DNA of 64,000 nt from Gammaproteobacteria bacterium (GCA_025355645.1 JANXZG010000098.1:1-64000); one strand, 5' to 3'. Positions 36,395 through 46,541 are shown, counted from the stretch's first letter. Program-made: numbers and translations. The notes: generated by a model not told the origin, from the letters alone.

Positions 36395-38232
36395 GCGCAC
36401 CAGCAATAGGCGTACAGGCCATGGGGATCTTGGAAGCGCGCGAGGATGCGTGCCTCGGAGAGCAGCGGGTCGATCAGCTGCGATAAGGGCGTAACTTGCG
36501 GCATCAGGCCCGCCGCGCGCGCCAGTCCCAGCGCCTGTGAGCGCAGCTGCAGCAACAACTGCTCGCGCAAGCTCAGTTCGCTCTCCAGGTATTCAACTGG
36601 CGTATCGGGCCCAAGATCCGCCAGCTTCGCGGCCGCCGAAACGGCATCTCGCAGTCCGCCCAGATGATCGACCAAGCCGATGCGCTGCGCATCGACGCCG
36701 GCCCAGACACGGCCCTGCGCGATCTTGTCGATGTCCTCGACGCTCTTCTTGCGCCCTTCGCCGACCCGGCTAAGGAATTCGCTGTAGGCATGGTCGACCG
36801 AGGATTGCAGCATCAGCTTGCTCTCTGCTGGCAAGGACCGGTCCAGCCGCAGGCCGCCGGCGAGCGGGCTCGTGCCGAGGCCATCGACCTTGACGCCAAG
36901 TTTCTCCAGCGTGTGCTGGAAAGTCGGGATCACGCTGAAGACACCGATCGAGCCGGTCAGCGTCGTGGGGCTCGCAAAAATCTCGTTGGCGGCCACCGCG
37001 ATGTAATAGCCCCCGGATGCGGCATAGGTGCTCATCGACACGATGACCGGCTTGCCGGCTTTGCGCAGTGCCTGCACTTCGCGCAGGATCTGCTCAGATG
37101 CGAACATGCTGCCACCGGGGCTATCCACGCGCAGCACGACGGCCTTGACCGAATTATCATAACGCGCGTCGCGCAGGATCTCGGCGGTGCTATCCCCGCC
37201 TATCGTGCCCGGCGGCTGGCGCCCATCGAGAATATCGCCCGCGGCGATGACGATGCCGATTCTCGCGTCGGGCCGCCCCTGCAGCACATGCCGCGACCGG
37301 ACCGAAGCAAGGTACGGCTGCATCGCGACGGAATTGAAGGAATGTTCGTCCGTATCCTCGCCCACCAGGCTCTTCAGCTCATCAGCGACCTGCCGGCGCG
37401 ATTTGAGTGCGGTGACGAGCCCGCGCTGCAGCGCGAGCTTCGCATCATCGCCGCGCAGCGCCTGCAGCGCGGCCGGCGCCTGCGCAATGTACTCATCAAG
37501 CGCTGTCGGCGGCAGGGATCTGGCGCGCGTCACGTCACGCTGGTATGCGCCCCACAGGGCGTTGAGCCATGCGGTCGCCTCCTCGCGTTCGCTCGGCGCC
37601 ATATCGGCGCGCGAGTATTGATCGGTATAGGACTTAAAGGTGCCGGCGCGGAACACATTGACGTCGACGCCGAGCTTGTCCACCGCCTCCTTCAGAAACA
37701 TGCGGTAATAGCTGAATCCGTCGATGTAGACGAACCCCAATGGATCCAGGTACACCTCGCCGGCCTGCGCGGCGAGGTAGTAGCGCGTCTGGTCGAGCGA
37801 GTTGGCGGCCACCACCACGCGTTTGCCGCCGGCGCGAAAATCGCGGATCGCTTCGCCGATTTCCTGCAGTTTCGACAAGCCCGAAGGGTTCAGCTGCTCA
37901 AGGTCGAGGACGATCAGCTTGATGCGGTTGTCGCCCTTGGCTGCGGCAATCGCGTCGAGTACATCCTTCAGCAGCGTCTCCGGCGCGGGGCCACCGGTTG
38001 CTTCCCCGACCGCGCGCTGCAGGGGGTCGCTCGAGAGCTGCTCGACCAATTCACCCTGCGGGGCGATGATCAGCGCGGCCGTGCGCGGTATGACCGGCAG
38101 CGAGGTATGCAGCGCTGCCAGGATAAAACCGAATAACAGCAGCAGCAGCGCCAGATGCAGCGACTTGCGGAGTCCATCGAGAATCCGCCATACAATTACG
38201 AAAAAGCCGCGCACAACGGATCCGACGCTCAT
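36322..38232 (-). CDS. sppA: Signal peptide peptidase SppA, 67K type
   Basis: 636 residues with an N-terminal membrane helix (about 25-45) and two tandem S49 domains. The catalytic Lys is K200 ([13 protein letters not shown]) in the first half and the nucleophile S406 in [11 protein letters not shown] in the second, the split dyad of E. coli SppA. It cuts signal peptides within the membrane. Family members usually end soon after the DPHGLYAYC segment; here the frame runs on for about 24 residues ([22 protein letters not shown]) because the stop lies inside convergent tdh. Confidence 0.95.
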   Translation of the reverse strand: MSVGSVVRGFFVIVWRILDGLRKSLHLALLLLLFGFILAALHTSLPVIPRTAALIIAPQGELVEQLSSDPLQRAVGEATGGPAPETLLKDVLDAIAAAKGDNRIKLIVLDLEQLNPSGLSKLQEIGEAIRDFRAGGKRVVVAANSLDQTRYYLAAQAGEVYLDPLGFVYIDGFSYYRMFLKEAVDKLGVDVNVFRAGTFKSYTDQYSRADMAPSEREEATAWLNALWGAYQRDVTRARSLPPTALDEYIAQAPAALQALRGDDAKLALQRGLVTALKSRRQVADELKSLVGEDTDEHSFNSVAMQPYLASVRSRHVLQGRPDARIGIVIAAGDILDGRQPPGTIGGDSTAEILRDARYDNSVKAVVLRVDSPGGSMFASEQILREVQALRKAGKPVIVSMSTYAASGGYYIAVAANEIFASPTTLTGSIGVFSVIPTFQHTLEKLGVKVDGLGTSPLAGGLRLDRSLPAESKLMLQSSVDHAYSEFLSRVGEGRKKSVEDIDKIAQGRVWAGVDAQRIGLVDHLGGLRDAVSAAAKLADLGPDTPVEYLESELSLREQLLLQLRSQALGLARAAGLMPQVTPLSQLIDPLLSEARILARFQDPHGLYAYCWCAQSAVQSRMTLPDLPEFMISNPSR

Positions 38233-38278
38233 TCAACCGCCTCCCGGCGCCACGCCCAGGGATGGACGCGAATCGGGT

Positions 38279-38623
38279 TCAGATTTTCTCTTCGATGCGC
38301 GCCGCTTTGCCCGACAGGTCGCGCAGGTAATAGAGCTTGGCGCGACGCACTACACCGCGACGCTTGACGCTGACTTCACTGATCGAGGGGCTGTGCGTCT
38401 GAAACACGCGCTCCACACCCTCGCCATGCGAGATCTTGCGCACCGTGAACGAGGAGTTCAGGCCACGATTCTTTTTGGCAATCACGATGCCTTCATAAGC
38501 CTGCACGCGCTCGCGGTCGCCTTCGACGACCTTGACCTGCACGATCACCGTGTCGCCCGGCGCGAACTTGGGAAGTTGCCGGCCAGCCCGCTCGCTGTTC
38601 AATGCCTGAATAATCTTGTTCAT
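38279..38623 (-). CDS. rplS: 50S ribosomal protein L19
   Basis: 114 residues, standard. [26 protein letters not shown] and the closing [24 protein letters not shown] are characteristic. L19 lies at the 30S-50S interface. It is the last gene of rpsP-rimM-trmD-rplS, 10 nt after trmD. Confidence 0.98.
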   Translation of the reverse strand: MNKIIQALNSERAGRQLPKFAPGDTVIVQVKVVEGDRERVQAYEGIVIAKKNRGLNSSFTVRKISHGEGVERVFQTHSPSISEVSVKRRGVVRRAKLYYLRDLSGKAARIEEKI

Positions 38624-38633
38624 AATTCAATCC

Positions 38634-39377
38634 TTACGCTTTGCCCGTCGTCGCCTTAAATTCTTCCAGTAATACCCGTTCCAGTTCGCTCATGTCACGC
38701 CGCTCGAGCAGATCGGGGCGGCGCAACCAGGTCCGCCCGAGCGCCTCGCGCAACCGCCACCGGCTGATCGCGGCGTGATCCCCGCCGGTCAGCACCGTCG
38801 GGACGGCTACCCCGCCGAGCTCGGCTGGTCGCGTATAATGCGGCCAATCCAGCAGTCCGTCACTAAAGGATTCCTGCCCAGCCGATTCGGCACACCCTAA
38901 CGTCCCCGGCAGCAGCCTCGCCAGCGCATCGATCACCACCAGCGCCGGCAATTCGCCGCCCGACACTACGTAGTCGCCGATCGACCACTCTGAGTCAATC
39001 TCGGCATCGAGCAGTCGCTGATCGACGCCCTCGTACCGTCCGGCCAGTAGCACGAGGCCTGGCCATTCTAGCGCCGCGCGTGCGACGCCCTGGTCAAACT
39101 GGCGCCCGGCGGCCCCCATGTACACCCGGCGACTGCCGCCTGGCATCACGTTCATCGCGGCCCGCAACGCTGCGCGCAGCGGCTCGACCTTTAGCACCAT
39201 GCCCGGGCCGCCCCCGAAGGGCCGGTCATCGACGCTGCGATGGACATCGCTGGTATACGCGCGCGGATCGAAGCACTCGACCTTCAGCACGCCGCCCTGG
39301 ATCGCGCGCCCGACGACGCCGTGGGCCAGCGCCTCGCGGATCATCTCCGGAAACAAGGTCACGACCGCGATTCGCAT
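38634..39377 (-). CDS. trmD: tRNA (guanine-37-N1)-methyltransferase
   Basis: 247 residues; SPOUT fold with the knotted SAM site LLAGRYEGVDQRLLD and SIGDYVVSGGELPALV, and the N-terminal TLFPEMIREALAHGVVGRAI. It methylates G37 of tRNAs reading CNN codons, preventing +1 frameshifts, and is essential. Starts 6 nt after the rimM stop. Confidence 0.98.
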   Translation of the reverse strand: MRIAVVTLFPEMIREALAHGVVGRAIQGGVLKVECFDPRAYTSDVHRSVDDRPFGGGPGMVLKVEPLRAALRAAMNVMPGGSRRVYMGAAGRQFDQGVARAALEWPGLVLLAGRYEGVDQRLLDAEIDSEWSIGDYVVSGGELPALVVIDALARLLPGTLGCAESAGQESFSDGLLDWPHYTRPAELGGVAVPTVLTGGDHAAISRWRLREALGRTWLRRPDLLERRDMSELERVLLEEFKATTGKA

Positions 39378-39383
39378 ACGCCC

Positions 39384-39893
39384 TCAATCCGCGGCAATCG
39401 ACCAGTCGACCGTTACCCGTCGAGCCTCGAGGTCAATACGCCGCAAATGCCGCGGCACCGCCGGCACCCAGAACTCCTGCCTGCCGCGTACCACCATCAG
39501 CACCTGCTGCGGCGTCTCGAGAAAGTGCTGCACGACACCGAGCTGCTCTCCCGCCAGATTCACCACCTCGCAACCAATCAGGTCTGCGCGGTAAAATTCC
39601 TTCTCGTCGCGCTGCGGCAACTCGCTGCGTGGCACGCCGATCACTGCGCCCCGCAACGTCTGCGCCTGATCGCGATCGGTGATCCCGGCAAACTTCGCAG
39701 TGAGCTGCCCGCCACTCTTGCCAGTTGCCTCGATCGCGTAACTACGCATGACCCCGTTCTGAGTGAGCCGCAGAGTCCGGTGTTCGAATATCCTTTGCGG
39801 GGGATCGGTGTATGAGCGCACCTTGATCCAGCCACGCACGCCGTACGGCGCGCCCACGCATCCGAGTTCGATGAGCGGCGCCTCGTCGCTCAT
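39384..39893 (-). CDS. rimM: Ribosome maturation factor RimM
   Basis: 169 residues: an N-terminal RimM domain (LGCVGAPYGVRGWIKVRSYTD) and a C-terminal PRC barrel (EFYRADLIGCEVVNLAGEQLGVV; EFWVPAVPRHLRRIDLEARRV). It assists 30S head assembly with S19. It lies between rpsP and trmD. Confidence 0.97.
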   Translation of the reverse strand: MSDEAPLIELGCVGAPYGVRGWIKVRSYTDPPQRIFEHRTLRLTQNGVMRSYAIEATGKSGGQLTAKFAGITDRDQAQTLRGAVIGVPRSELPQRDEKEFYRADLIGCEVVNLAGEQLGVVQHFLETPQQVLMVVRGRQEFWVPAVPRHLRRIDLEARRVTVDWSIAAD

Positions 39894-39909
39894 CGGCGCC
39901 GTCCCCTTT

Positions 39910-40161
39910 TCAGGCCGCCTGTTTGCGGAAAGTGGTCAGCAGATGTTTGACGCGTTCGGACATGTGCGCGCCTTCCCCGAGCCAGTGCTCGATGCGCGCA
40001 ACATTCATGCGCAGCTTGACTTCGGCGCCGCGGGCAACCGGATTGAACAGTCCAACGCTTTCCAGGCTGGTGCCGCCCTGGCGCTTACGGCTGTCGGTCA
40101 CCACTACGTGATAGAAGGGCGTTTTCTTGCCGCCGCGCCGGGTCAAACGAATCGTCACCAT
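39910..40161 (-). CDS. rpsP: 30S ribosomal protein S16
   Basis: 83 residues ([56 protein letters not shown]). S16 is an early 30S assembly protein. First gene of rpsP-rimM-trmD-rplS. Confidence 0.98.
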   Translation of the reverse strand: MVTIRLTRRGGKKTPFYHVVVTDSRKRQGGTSLESVGLFNPVARGAEVKLRMNVARIEHWLGEGAHMSERVKHLLTTFRKQAA

Positions 40162-40192
40162 GCGATATTCACCTTGAAGAGCCTAGCCGCTA

Positions 40193-40222
40193 ATTGTAAT
40201 GAAAAAGGACCTTCGGGGGCAA
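40193..40222 (-). promoter_or_regulatory. Candidate promoter for the rpsP operon
   Basis: TTGCCC (40222-40217), an 18-nt spacer and TACAAT (40198-40193) on the minus strand, giving a start near 40186 and a leader of about 25 nt before ATG 40161. Confidence 0.45.
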
Positions 40223-40241
40223 GGCTCGTGCAAAACGAGCC
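40223..40241 (-). terminator. Stem-loop immediately after the ffh stop
   Basis: Perfect 7-bp stem GGCTCGT/ACGAGCC with a 5-nt loop, beginning right after the ffh stop codon. The T-run (TTTTT) lies about 12 nt beyond the stem rather than next to it, so this is only a possible intrinsic terminator or mRNA 3'-end stabiliser. Confidence 0.4.
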
Positions 40242-41606
40242 TCAGGGGCCAAATCCGGGGGGCATGCGCCCCGCCAGGCCGCGCATCATGTTCTTCATCA
40301 TGCCGCCCTTGGCTAGCTTTTTCATGGTCTTTTGCATGTGGTCGAATTGCTTCAGCAGCCGGTTGACCTCCGGCAATTGCACGCCCGCGCCGCTCGCGAT
40401 GCGCCTTTTCCGGGACCCGTCGATGAGCTCCGGGCGGCGCCGCTCCTTCGGGGTCATCGAGTCGATGATGCCCACCTGGCGCCGGATCGCCTTCTCATTG
40501 ACGGTCCCTGCAGCCTTGGCGGCGTTCGCCTGCATTTGCGCAGGCAACTTGTCGAGCAGCGCAGACATGCCGCCCATGCGCTGGATCTGCGTCAGCTGAT
40601 CGCGCAAGTCCCCGAGCTCAAAGGATTTGCCGGAGCCGATCTTCCTGGCCAGCTTTTGCGCCTTTTCCTGGTCCACCTGGGCGTGCACCTGCTCGACCAG
40701 GCTCAGTACGTCGCCCATCCCGAGGATGCGCGTTGCGATCCGCTCGGGATGGAATAACTCGAGCGCATCGGACTTCTCGCCGGTGCCGATAAAAACGATC
40801 GGTTTACCCGTGACCTGGCGCACCGAAAGGGCTGCACCGCCGCGTGCATCGCCGTCCGCTTTGGTCAGGATCACGCCGGTCAGCGCAAGCGCGGTGTTAA
40901 ACGCCTGCGCGGCATTAACCGCATCCTGCCCCGCCATGCTGTCGACCACGAACAATCGCTCATGCGGGTGCACTTCGCGCTCGAGCTGCGCCACCTCCTC
41001 CATCATCTCGGCGTCCACATGCAAGCGGCCGGCGGTATCGAGCAGCAGCACGTCGTAAGCCTGCAGGCTCGCCTGCGCCAGCGCGCGCTTCGCGATCAGC
41101 ACCGGGGCCTCGTGCGCTGCGGCCGTCGAGAAGCCCGCGCCCACCTCGCCCGCGAGGGTCTGCAACTGCAGGATCGCGGCAGGCCGGTACACGTCGGTGC
41201 TGACCATCAGGACCCTCATGCGCTGCTTCTCGATCAGCCAGCGCGCGATCTTGCCCGCGGTAGTGGTCTTGCCGGCGCCCTGCAGGCCGGCCAGCATGAT
41301 GACAACCGGGCGCTGTGCGCGCAGGTTCAGTCCGGTCGAGGGTTCGCCCATCAGGCGCGTCAGCTCCTCGTGCACCACCTTGATGAATGCCTGCCCTGGC
41401 GTGAGGCTCTTCGAGACCTCGACGCCGAGCGCCCGCAGACGAACGGCATCGGTGAAACTCTTGACGACCGGGAGCGCGACGTCGGCCTCGAGTAATGCCA
41501 GGCGCACCTGCCGCACCGTATCGGCAATATTATCCTCGCTCAGGTGCCCGCGCCCGGTCAGGGCCTTCACCGCAGTCGACAGTCTTTCGGTCAGTTGATC
41601 GAACAT
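40242..41606 (-). CDS. ffh: Signal recognition particle protein Ffh
   Basis: 454 residues from ATG 41606 (MFDQLTERLSTAVKAL); the open frame continues upstream but the family starts here. N domain, then the G domain (LAGLQGAGKTTTAGKIA; DTAGRLHVDAEMM; LTKADGDARGG; GTGEKSDALELFHPERIA), then the Met-rich M domain (MGGMSALLDKLPAQM; GSRKRRIASGAGVQLPEVNRLLKQFDHMQKTMKKL) that binds SRP RNA. It targets inner-membrane proteins co-translationally; the RNA partner is ffs at 14.2 kb. Confidence 0.97.
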   Translation of the reverse strand: MFDQLTERLSTAVKALTGRGHLSEDNIADTVRQVRLALLEADVALPVVKSFTDAVRLRALGVEVSKSLTPGQAFIKVVHEELTRLMGEPSTGLNLRAQRPVVIMLAGLQGAGKTTTAGKIARWLIEKQRMRVLMVSTDVYRPAAILQLQTLAGEVGAGFSTAAAHEAPVLIAKRALAQASLQAYDVLLLDTAGRLHVDAEMMEEVAQLEREVHPHERLFVVDSMAGQDAVNAAQAFNTALALTGVILTKADGDARGGAALSVRQVTGKPIVFIGTGEKSDALELFHPERIATRILGMGDVLSLVEQVHAQVDQEKAQKLARKIGSGKSFELGDLRDQLTQIQRMGGMSALLDKLPAQMQANAAKAAGTVNEKAIRRQVGIIDSMTPKERRRPELIDGSRKRRIASGAGVQLPEVNRLLKQFDHMQKTMKKLAKGGMMKNMMRGLAGRMPPGFGP

Positions 41607-41667
41607 GATGTACCTATTATAGACGCCTAGGATGCCGCTAGTCCTTGTGTCATGATTTGGACCAGCC

Positions 41668-42459
41668 GTGACTGCCGCTATCATCCTGTTGTCGATATAT
41701 GCCGTGGCCGCCGCACTGTTGCTGCGGAGCATGGCGGACCGTCGGCTGGTACCGTTTGCTGCTGCCCTCGCACTGGCCGCACTGGTCCTGCACAGCAGTG
41801 CGATCATGCACATGATGCGCGCCAGCGGCCCCTTCTCGATTGGGTTGCTGGAGGCGACCAGCCTGCTCGCCTGGACGCTCGCGGTACTGGCGATCCTGAT
41901 CTCCGTCGAGCGCCAAAACCGTGTGTTGGGCGGGATATTGTTGCTGTGCGCAGGCGCAGGCTCGCTGGCGACCAGCGCCTCGCACACCTACGCCGAGGCC
42001 ACGGCGCCGGGTTGGGAATTGACCGCGCATATCCTGCTGTCGATGGGCGCGGCGGCGCTGTTGTTTGCGGCGGCGGTTACGGCGATCCTGAATGTCGTGC
42101 TCGATCGGCGCTTGCGCAGCCGGCGCATCGCCGACCTGCCGCGCTACCTGCCGCCGCTGGACGAGCTGGAAAAAGTCATGTTCCGTCTGATCGGTACCGG
42201 GCTCATCCTGCTGACGCTCGCACTGTTCACCGGCTTCGTGTTCGTTCACGACTTGTTCGCGCAGCACCTGGCGCACAAGACGATCCTCTCTCTCGCAGCC
42301 TGGGCGGTATTCGCGGTGCTGCTCGTCGGACGCATCCGCTATGGCTGGCGCGGCCGCGCCGCAGTGTACTGCACGCTCGCCGGATTCGTGATGCTGTCGC
42401 TCGCGTATTTTGGCTCGAAATTCGTGCTCGAGTACCTGCTGGGGCGTCACTGGGGCTGA
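41668..42459 (+). CDS. ypjD: CcsA/YpjD-type inner-membrane protein
   Basis: 263 residues from GTG 41668, the same length as E. coli YpjD. Eight or so membrane helices with the cytochrome c assembly (CcsA-like) pattern: the conserved WELTAHILLSMGA and HKTILSLAAWAVFAVLL place two His residues as possible haem ligands. In E. coli it lies divergent from ffh, as here. The precise function is not established. It is followed after 16 nt by the CorC-like gene. Confidence 0.9.
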   Translation: MTAAIILLSIYAVAAALLLRSMADRRLVPFAAALALAALVLHSSAIMHMMRASGPFSIGLLEATSLLAWTLAVLAILISVERQNRVLGGILLLCAGAGSLATSASHTYAEATAPGWELTAHILLSMGAAALLFAAAVTAILNVVLDRRLRSRRIADLPRYLPPLDELEKVMFRLIGTGLILLTLALFTGFVFVHDLFAQHLAHKTILSLAAWAVFAVLLVGRIRYGWRGRAAVYCTLAGFVMLSLAYFGSKFVLEYLLGRHWG

Positions 42460-42475
42460 GCCGCGCCAAAAATCA

Positions 42476-43780
42476 ATGCCGCGCCCGTCCCTAGGCCTTC
42501 TGGTTGTTACGCTCGCGACACTGCTGCTGCTGGCCGCATTCTTCGCCGGCAGCGAGACCGCGCTGATGAGCATCAACCGCTACCGCCTGCGCCATCGCGC
42601 ACTTGCTGGACATCGCGGCGCACGTCTGGCCGAGGCATTGTTGAAACACCCCGACCGGCTGATCGGGCTGATCCTGCTGCTCAGCACGGTCGTAAACGTG
42701 CTGACGCCCACGCTGGTTGGCATCATCGCCTTTCGCATCGGTGGCGATTTCCTGGTCGCCGCGGGAGTGGTCGCATTAACGTTTGTATTACTGATCTTCT
42801 GCGAAGTCGCGCCGAAGACCTTTGCGGCCCTGCATCCGGAGCGCCTCGCCCTGCCCGCCGCGTACATCTATACAGCGCTGCTGACTGTGCTGTACCCGTT
42901 CGTCTGGGCAACCAACCTGCTTGCGAACGGCACGCTACGGTTGCTGGGCGTGCCGCAGCACCAGGCCTCGCACGCGCTCAGTAACGAGGAGCTGCGCACG
43001 GTCGTTGCCGAGGCCGGTGCGATAATTCCGCAACGCGGCCGGCAGATGCTGGTCAGCATCCTGGACCTTGAGAAAGCCACGGTCGAGGACATCATGGTGC
43101 CGCGCACCGAAATCATCGGTGTCGACGTCGACGACGAATGGGACAAGGTCATCGATCAGCTGCGCCAGAGTCAGCACACGAGGTTGCCGGTATACGAGGG
43201 CGAGATCGACCGCATAATTGGCGTGCTGCACATGAAGAACGTCGTGCACGCGCTCGCGCGCGGGCGCATCGAGCGTGCAACGCTGATCCAGATCGCGCGC
43301 GACCGTGAGCCCTACTTCGCGCCTGCCGGCACGACCCTGAGCACGCAGCTGCAGAATTTTCAGCGCAACAAGCGCCGCCTGGCCTTCGTCGTCGATGAGT
43401 ACGGCGACATCCAGGGCCTCGTGACGCTCGAGGATATCCTCGAGGAAATCGTGGGCGAGTTCACCACGGATCCTGCCACGATGATGCATCGCGATGTGCA
43501 TCCGGAGCGCGATGGATCCTTTGTCGTGAATGCCTCAGCTACGATCCGCGCACTGAACCGCTCGATGCGCTGGACGCTGCCCACCGACGGCCCGAAGACG
43601 CTGAACGGCCTGATCATTGAGTTCCTGGAAACCATCCCAGACGTCGGCACCACGCTTAAGGTGGCTGGCTACATGGTCGAGGTGCTGCAGACGGCGGAAA
43701 ACGCGGTCAAGACCGTGCGCATTCGCCCACCATCACGCCCTGGCGAACCGTCGACCCCTAAGGCTCGAGCGCCTGGCTGA
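42476..43780 (+). CDS. yfjD: CNNM/CorC-family membrane protein (YfjD-like)
   Basis: 434 residues from ATG 42476 (MPRPSLGLLVVTLATLLLLAAFF). DUF21 membrane domain with four helices (SETALMSINRYRLRHRA; IFCEVAPKTFAAL), then paired CBS domains (VEDIMVPRTEIIGVD; RLAFVVDEYGDIQGLVTLEDILEEIVGEF) and a CorC-HlyC C-terminal domain. Relatives take part in Mg2+/Co2+ efflux or homeostasis. The gene follows ypjD as in E. coli and its end overlaps convergent radA by 23 nt. Confidence 0.93.
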   Translation: MPRPSLGLLVVTLATLLLLAAFFAGSETALMSINRYRLRHRALAGHRGARLAEALLKHPDRLIGLILLLSTVVNVLTPTLVGIIAFRIGGDFLVAAGVVALTFVLLIFCEVAPKTFAALHPERLALPAAYIYTALLTVLYPFVWATNLLANGTLRLLGVPQHQASHALSNEELRTVVAEAGAIIPQRGRQMLVSILDLEKATVEDIMVPRTEIIGVDVDDEWDKVIDQLRQSQHTRLPVYEGEIDRIIGVLHMKNVVHALARGRIERATLIQIARDREPYFAPAGTTLSTQLQNFQRNKRRLAFVVDEYGDIQGLVTLEDILEEIVGEFTTDPATMMHRDVHPERDGSFVVNASATIRALNRSMRWTLPTDGPKTLNGLIIEFLETIPDVGTTLKVAGYMVEVLQTAENAVKTVRIRPPSRPGEPSTPKARAPG

Positions 43781-45098
43781 GGCGCGTCACGCCGCGCACG
43801 CTCATGCCGTCGGGCGGGCGCTTCGGCACATTGGCCTCCGGCACGAGGGCCTCGGTGAAGCCATGCTTGGCCGCCTCGCGCAGGCGCTCCTCGCCGAATG
43901 GCACCGGCCTGATCTCCCCGGCGAGGCCGAGCTCTCCGAAGGCCACCAGCGAGTTGGGCACCGGCCTGTCCTGCAGGCTCGAGCGCGCCGCGATGATGAT
44001 CGCCAAATCCCCGGCAGTCTCGGCGAGCCGCACCCCACCGACGACATTAGCGAACACATCCTGGCCGTGCAGCGCAAGACCCCCGTGCCGGTGCGCAACC
44101 GCCAGCAGCATGGTCAGCCGGTTGCCGTCGATGCCGACCGCCACGCGCCGGGGATTTGCGCCGAGGCTTGCATCGGCCAGCACCTGCACCTCGATCAGCA
44201 GCGAGCGGGTGCCTTCGCGCATCACGGTGATAACGCTGCCGGGCACGGGTTCCGCGTGGCGCGACAGGAATATGGCGGACGGGTTGGTCACCTCGCGCAA
44301 GCCTTGCTCGGCCATCGCGAACACGCCTATCTCATTGGCGGCACCAAAGCGATTCTTGACGGAGCGCAGCACCCGGAAGCGACTGCCGGTATCGCTCTCA
44401 AAGTAGAGCACCGTGTCGACCATGTGCTCAAGCACGCGTGGGCCCGCGATCTGCCCGTCCTTGGTCACATGACCGACCAGCAGCACGGCCGTACCGGTCG
44501 TCTTCGCATAGCGCACCAGCGAGGCGGTGCTTTCGCGCAACTGCGAGACCGCGCCGGGCGCACTTTCGAGCCCGCGCGAATACATCGTCTGGATCGAATC
44601 GATAATCAGCACTCGCACCTTGGCGGCGGTGGCTGCTGCCAGAATATCTTCCACACAGGTCTCGGCCAGCAGCTGCGCCGTGGCCTGCGCCAACCCCAAG
44701 CGGCGGGCGCGCAAGGCGACCTGGCGCAGGGACTCCTCACCGGTCGCGTACAAAACCGCGCCATGCTGCTGCAGCGCCGCCGCTGCCTGCAGCATCAACG
44801 TCGATTTGCCGATGCCCGGGTCCCCGCCCAGCAAGATGACGGAGCCTGGCACCAGGCCGCCCCCCAGCACCCGATCGAGCTCGCCCGAGCCGCTGCCTAA
44901 ACGCGGCTGTTCGGTCTGGGCGAGAATCGCCAATGAGGAGGTTTCCACCCGCCTGCTGCCTGGACCGGGACGCGAAGCCCTTCCGGTCATCTCCGAGGCC
45001 AGCGTGTTCCACTCGCCGCAGTCCGGGCATTGACCCTGCCATTTAGGCGAAGCTGTTCCACAGTTCTGACAAATAAAGACTTTTTTGAGCTTCGGCAT
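43758..45098 (-). CDS. radA: DNA repair protein RadA
   Basis: 446 residues. N-terminal zinc finger C10-x2-C13...C24-x2-C27 (FICQNCGTASPKWQGQCPDC), RecA-like ATPase with Walker A GGDPGIGKSTL, the RadA-specific KNRFG motif (VKNRFGAANEIGVF), and a C-terminal Lon-like domain. RadA is a hexameric helicase aiding branch migration in recombination. Divergent from the Ser/Thr kinase gene. Confidence 0.97.
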   Translation of the reverse strand: MPKLKKVFICQNCGTASPKWQGQCPDCGEWNTLASEMTGRASRPGPGSRRVETSSLAILAQTEQPRLGSGSGELDRVLGGGLVPGSVILLGGDPGIGKSTLMLQAAAALQQHGAVLYATGEESLRQVALRARRLGLAQATAQLLAETCVEDILAAATAAKVRVLIIDSIQTMYSRGLESAPGAVSQLRESTASLVRYAKTTGTAVLLVGHVTKDGQIAGPRVLEHMVDTVLYFESDTGSRFRVLRSVKNRFGAANEIGVFAMAEQGLREVTNPSAIFLSRHAEPVPGSVITVMREGTRSLLIEVQVLADASLGANPRRVAVGIDGNRLTMLLAVAHRHGGLALHGQDVFANVVGGVRLAETAGDLAIIIAARSSLQDRPVPNSLVAFGELGLAGEIRPVPFGEERLREAAKHGFTEALVPEANVPKRPPDGMSVRGVTRLSQALEP

Positions 45099-45131
45099 GG
45101 CATTTCCTAGCGGTGTTTTGTGAGCTTAGCA

Positions 45132-45162
45132 TTGCTTTGCGGCCGGCCCGATCCCCTATACT
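45132..45162 (+). promoter_or_regulatory. Candidate promoter for the kinase-phosphatase-FHA genes
   Basis: TTGCTT (45132-45137), a 19-nt spacer and TATACT (45157-45162), with a GGGGA element at 45176-45180 ahead of ATG 45194. The spacer is long, so confidence is modest. Confidence 0.35.
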
Positions 45163-45193
45163 CAGCCCTTTGCTCGGGGATTATGTCTAGCGC

Positions 45194-46525
45194 ATGAGTA
45201 TTATCGGGCCGGCAATAATGATCCTGGGATTGGCCAGCATAGGCGTGCTGGTCCTATGGCTGCGACGGCGTTCGGTTGCTCCCACGGCGCCCGCGCTCAG
45301 CCCCTATAAGCCGCCCGGAATCGATACGGCGAGGATGCTCGATAACTTCGAGCAGCGCTTCGCGGAACTCAAGACCCGGCGACCCAATGACAAGGTGCTC
45401 GGTGACCTGTATGCCTTGGCCGACCAGCTCGAAAAACGCGGTCGCGCGACCCAGGCCACGGCGGTCTTCCGCCACCTCGCGCGCACCGACAATACTTATC
45501 GGGACACCGCCGTGCGCCTGGCCCGTCTGCTCGATGCCGCCCGACGCGCGCCGCCCCCCGCTGGGCCGCCCCCCGCTGGGCCGCCGGCTGCTGAGTCGCT
45601 AGCGGCGGCGCCCGCGCCATCGGCCTCCCTCGACACCGTGGCGCAGCCGCCGATGCGTGCGCCCGCCGAAAGTCCGCAACTGCAGGTGGAGCGCCTCGGG
45701 CGCTACGCGCTACAAAAGGAGATCGGTCGCGGCGCAATGGGCGTGGTGTATCTGGGGCGGGACTCGGCGATCCAGCGCGAGGTGGCCATCAAGGTGATCC
45801 CGCTGAATAGCGAGTGCAGCGAGGCGGAGCTGGCCGAGGCCCGGATGCGTTTTTTCCGCGAAGCGGAAACCGCCGGAAGGCTCAATCACCCCAATATCGT
45901 GACCATCTACGACGTGGGCGAGGAACGCGGCCTTGCTTACATCGCCATGGAATACTTAAAGGGCAGGCACCTGAGCGATCACACCACCTCGGCGCGGCTG
46001 CTGGATGCGCAGAAAGTGCTGGAGCTGGTTGCCCGCACCGCCGATGCGCTCGGCTTTGCGCACAAGCAACAGGTCGTGCACCGCGACATCAAGCCGGCGA
46101 ACCTGATGTACGAACCGGCGACCGACACGCTGAAAATCACGGACTTCGGCATCGCCCGCATCACCGGCCTTGGCAATACCCGCACTGGAATCGTGCTCGG
46201 CACGCCCTCATTCATGTCCCCTGAGCAGCTCGAGGGACAAACTGTGACTGGACGCTCGGACTTGTTTTCCCTGGGTGTTAGCCTGTTCCAGCTGCTGACC
46301 GGACAGTTGCCGTTCCAGGCCGATTCCATGACCGGGCTCATGCAACAGATCGCCGAATCGCCTCATCCGCCACTGCGCGCGATGCGCCCCGATCTGCCAG
46401 CCTACATCGACGCGATCATCGACCGCGCATTGGCCAAGGACCCGGCCGCAAGATTTGATAACGGCGCACAAATGGCTGCTGCTGTGGAAGACTGCCGTAA
46501 GCGAATGGCCAGCGGTGCGGCATGA
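45194..46525 (+). CDS. Membrane-anchored Ser/Thr protein kinase
   Basis: 443 residues. An N-terminal membrane helix (4-23) precedes a helical, tetratricopeptide-like region (45-115), a Pro/Ala linker with two PPPAG repeats, and a Hanks-type kinase domain from about 170. Kinase residues are complete: glycine loop GRGAMG (178-183), K200 in VAIK, HRD at 296-298, N303, and DFG at 317-319. The kinase is C-terminal to the helix, so it must be cytoplasmic with almost no periplasmic part. The PP2C phosphatase and FHA genes follow within 16-21 nt, forming a complete phosphosignalling set. Confidence 0.93.
   Translation: MSIIGPAIMILGLASIGVLVLWLRRRSVAPTAPALSPYKPPGIDTARMLDNFEQRFAELKTRRPNDKVLGDLYALADQLEKRGRATQATAVFRHLARTDNTYRDTAVRLARLLDAARRAPPPAGPPPAGPPAAESLAAAPAPSASLDTVAQPPMRAPAESPQLQVERLGRYALQKEIGRGAMGVVYLGRDSAIQREVAIKVIPLNSECSEAELAEARMRFFREAETAGRLNHPNIVTIYDVGEERGLAYIAMEYLKGRHLSDHTTSARLLDAQKVLELVARTADALGFAHKQQVVHRDIKPANLMYEPATDTLKITDFGIARITGLGNTRTGIVLGTPSFMSPEQLEGQTVTGRSDLFSLGVSLFQLLTGQLPFQADSMTGLMQQIAESPHPPLRAMRPDLPAYIDAIIDRALAKDPAARFDNGAQMAAAVEDCRKRMASGAA
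45551..45580 (+). repeat. Tandem 15-bp repeat in the kinase linker
   Basis: Two exact copies of a 15-bp unit (CCGCCCCCCGCTGGG) plus a partial third, encoding PPPAG repeats. The in-frame unit could expand or contract and alter linker length. Confidence 0.8.
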
Positions 46526-46541
46526 TCATGAGCAAACATAA

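Noticed and set aside
36664..38136. 490-codon open frame antisense to sppA
   Set aside because: No recognisable domain or signal; explained as a shadow of a gene with strong GC3 bias.
38834..38839. TATAAT on the plus strand inside trmD, possible antisense promoter
   Set aside because: Isolated hexamer with no -35 (the region 17 bp upstream is CCCGCC) and no gene in that direction.
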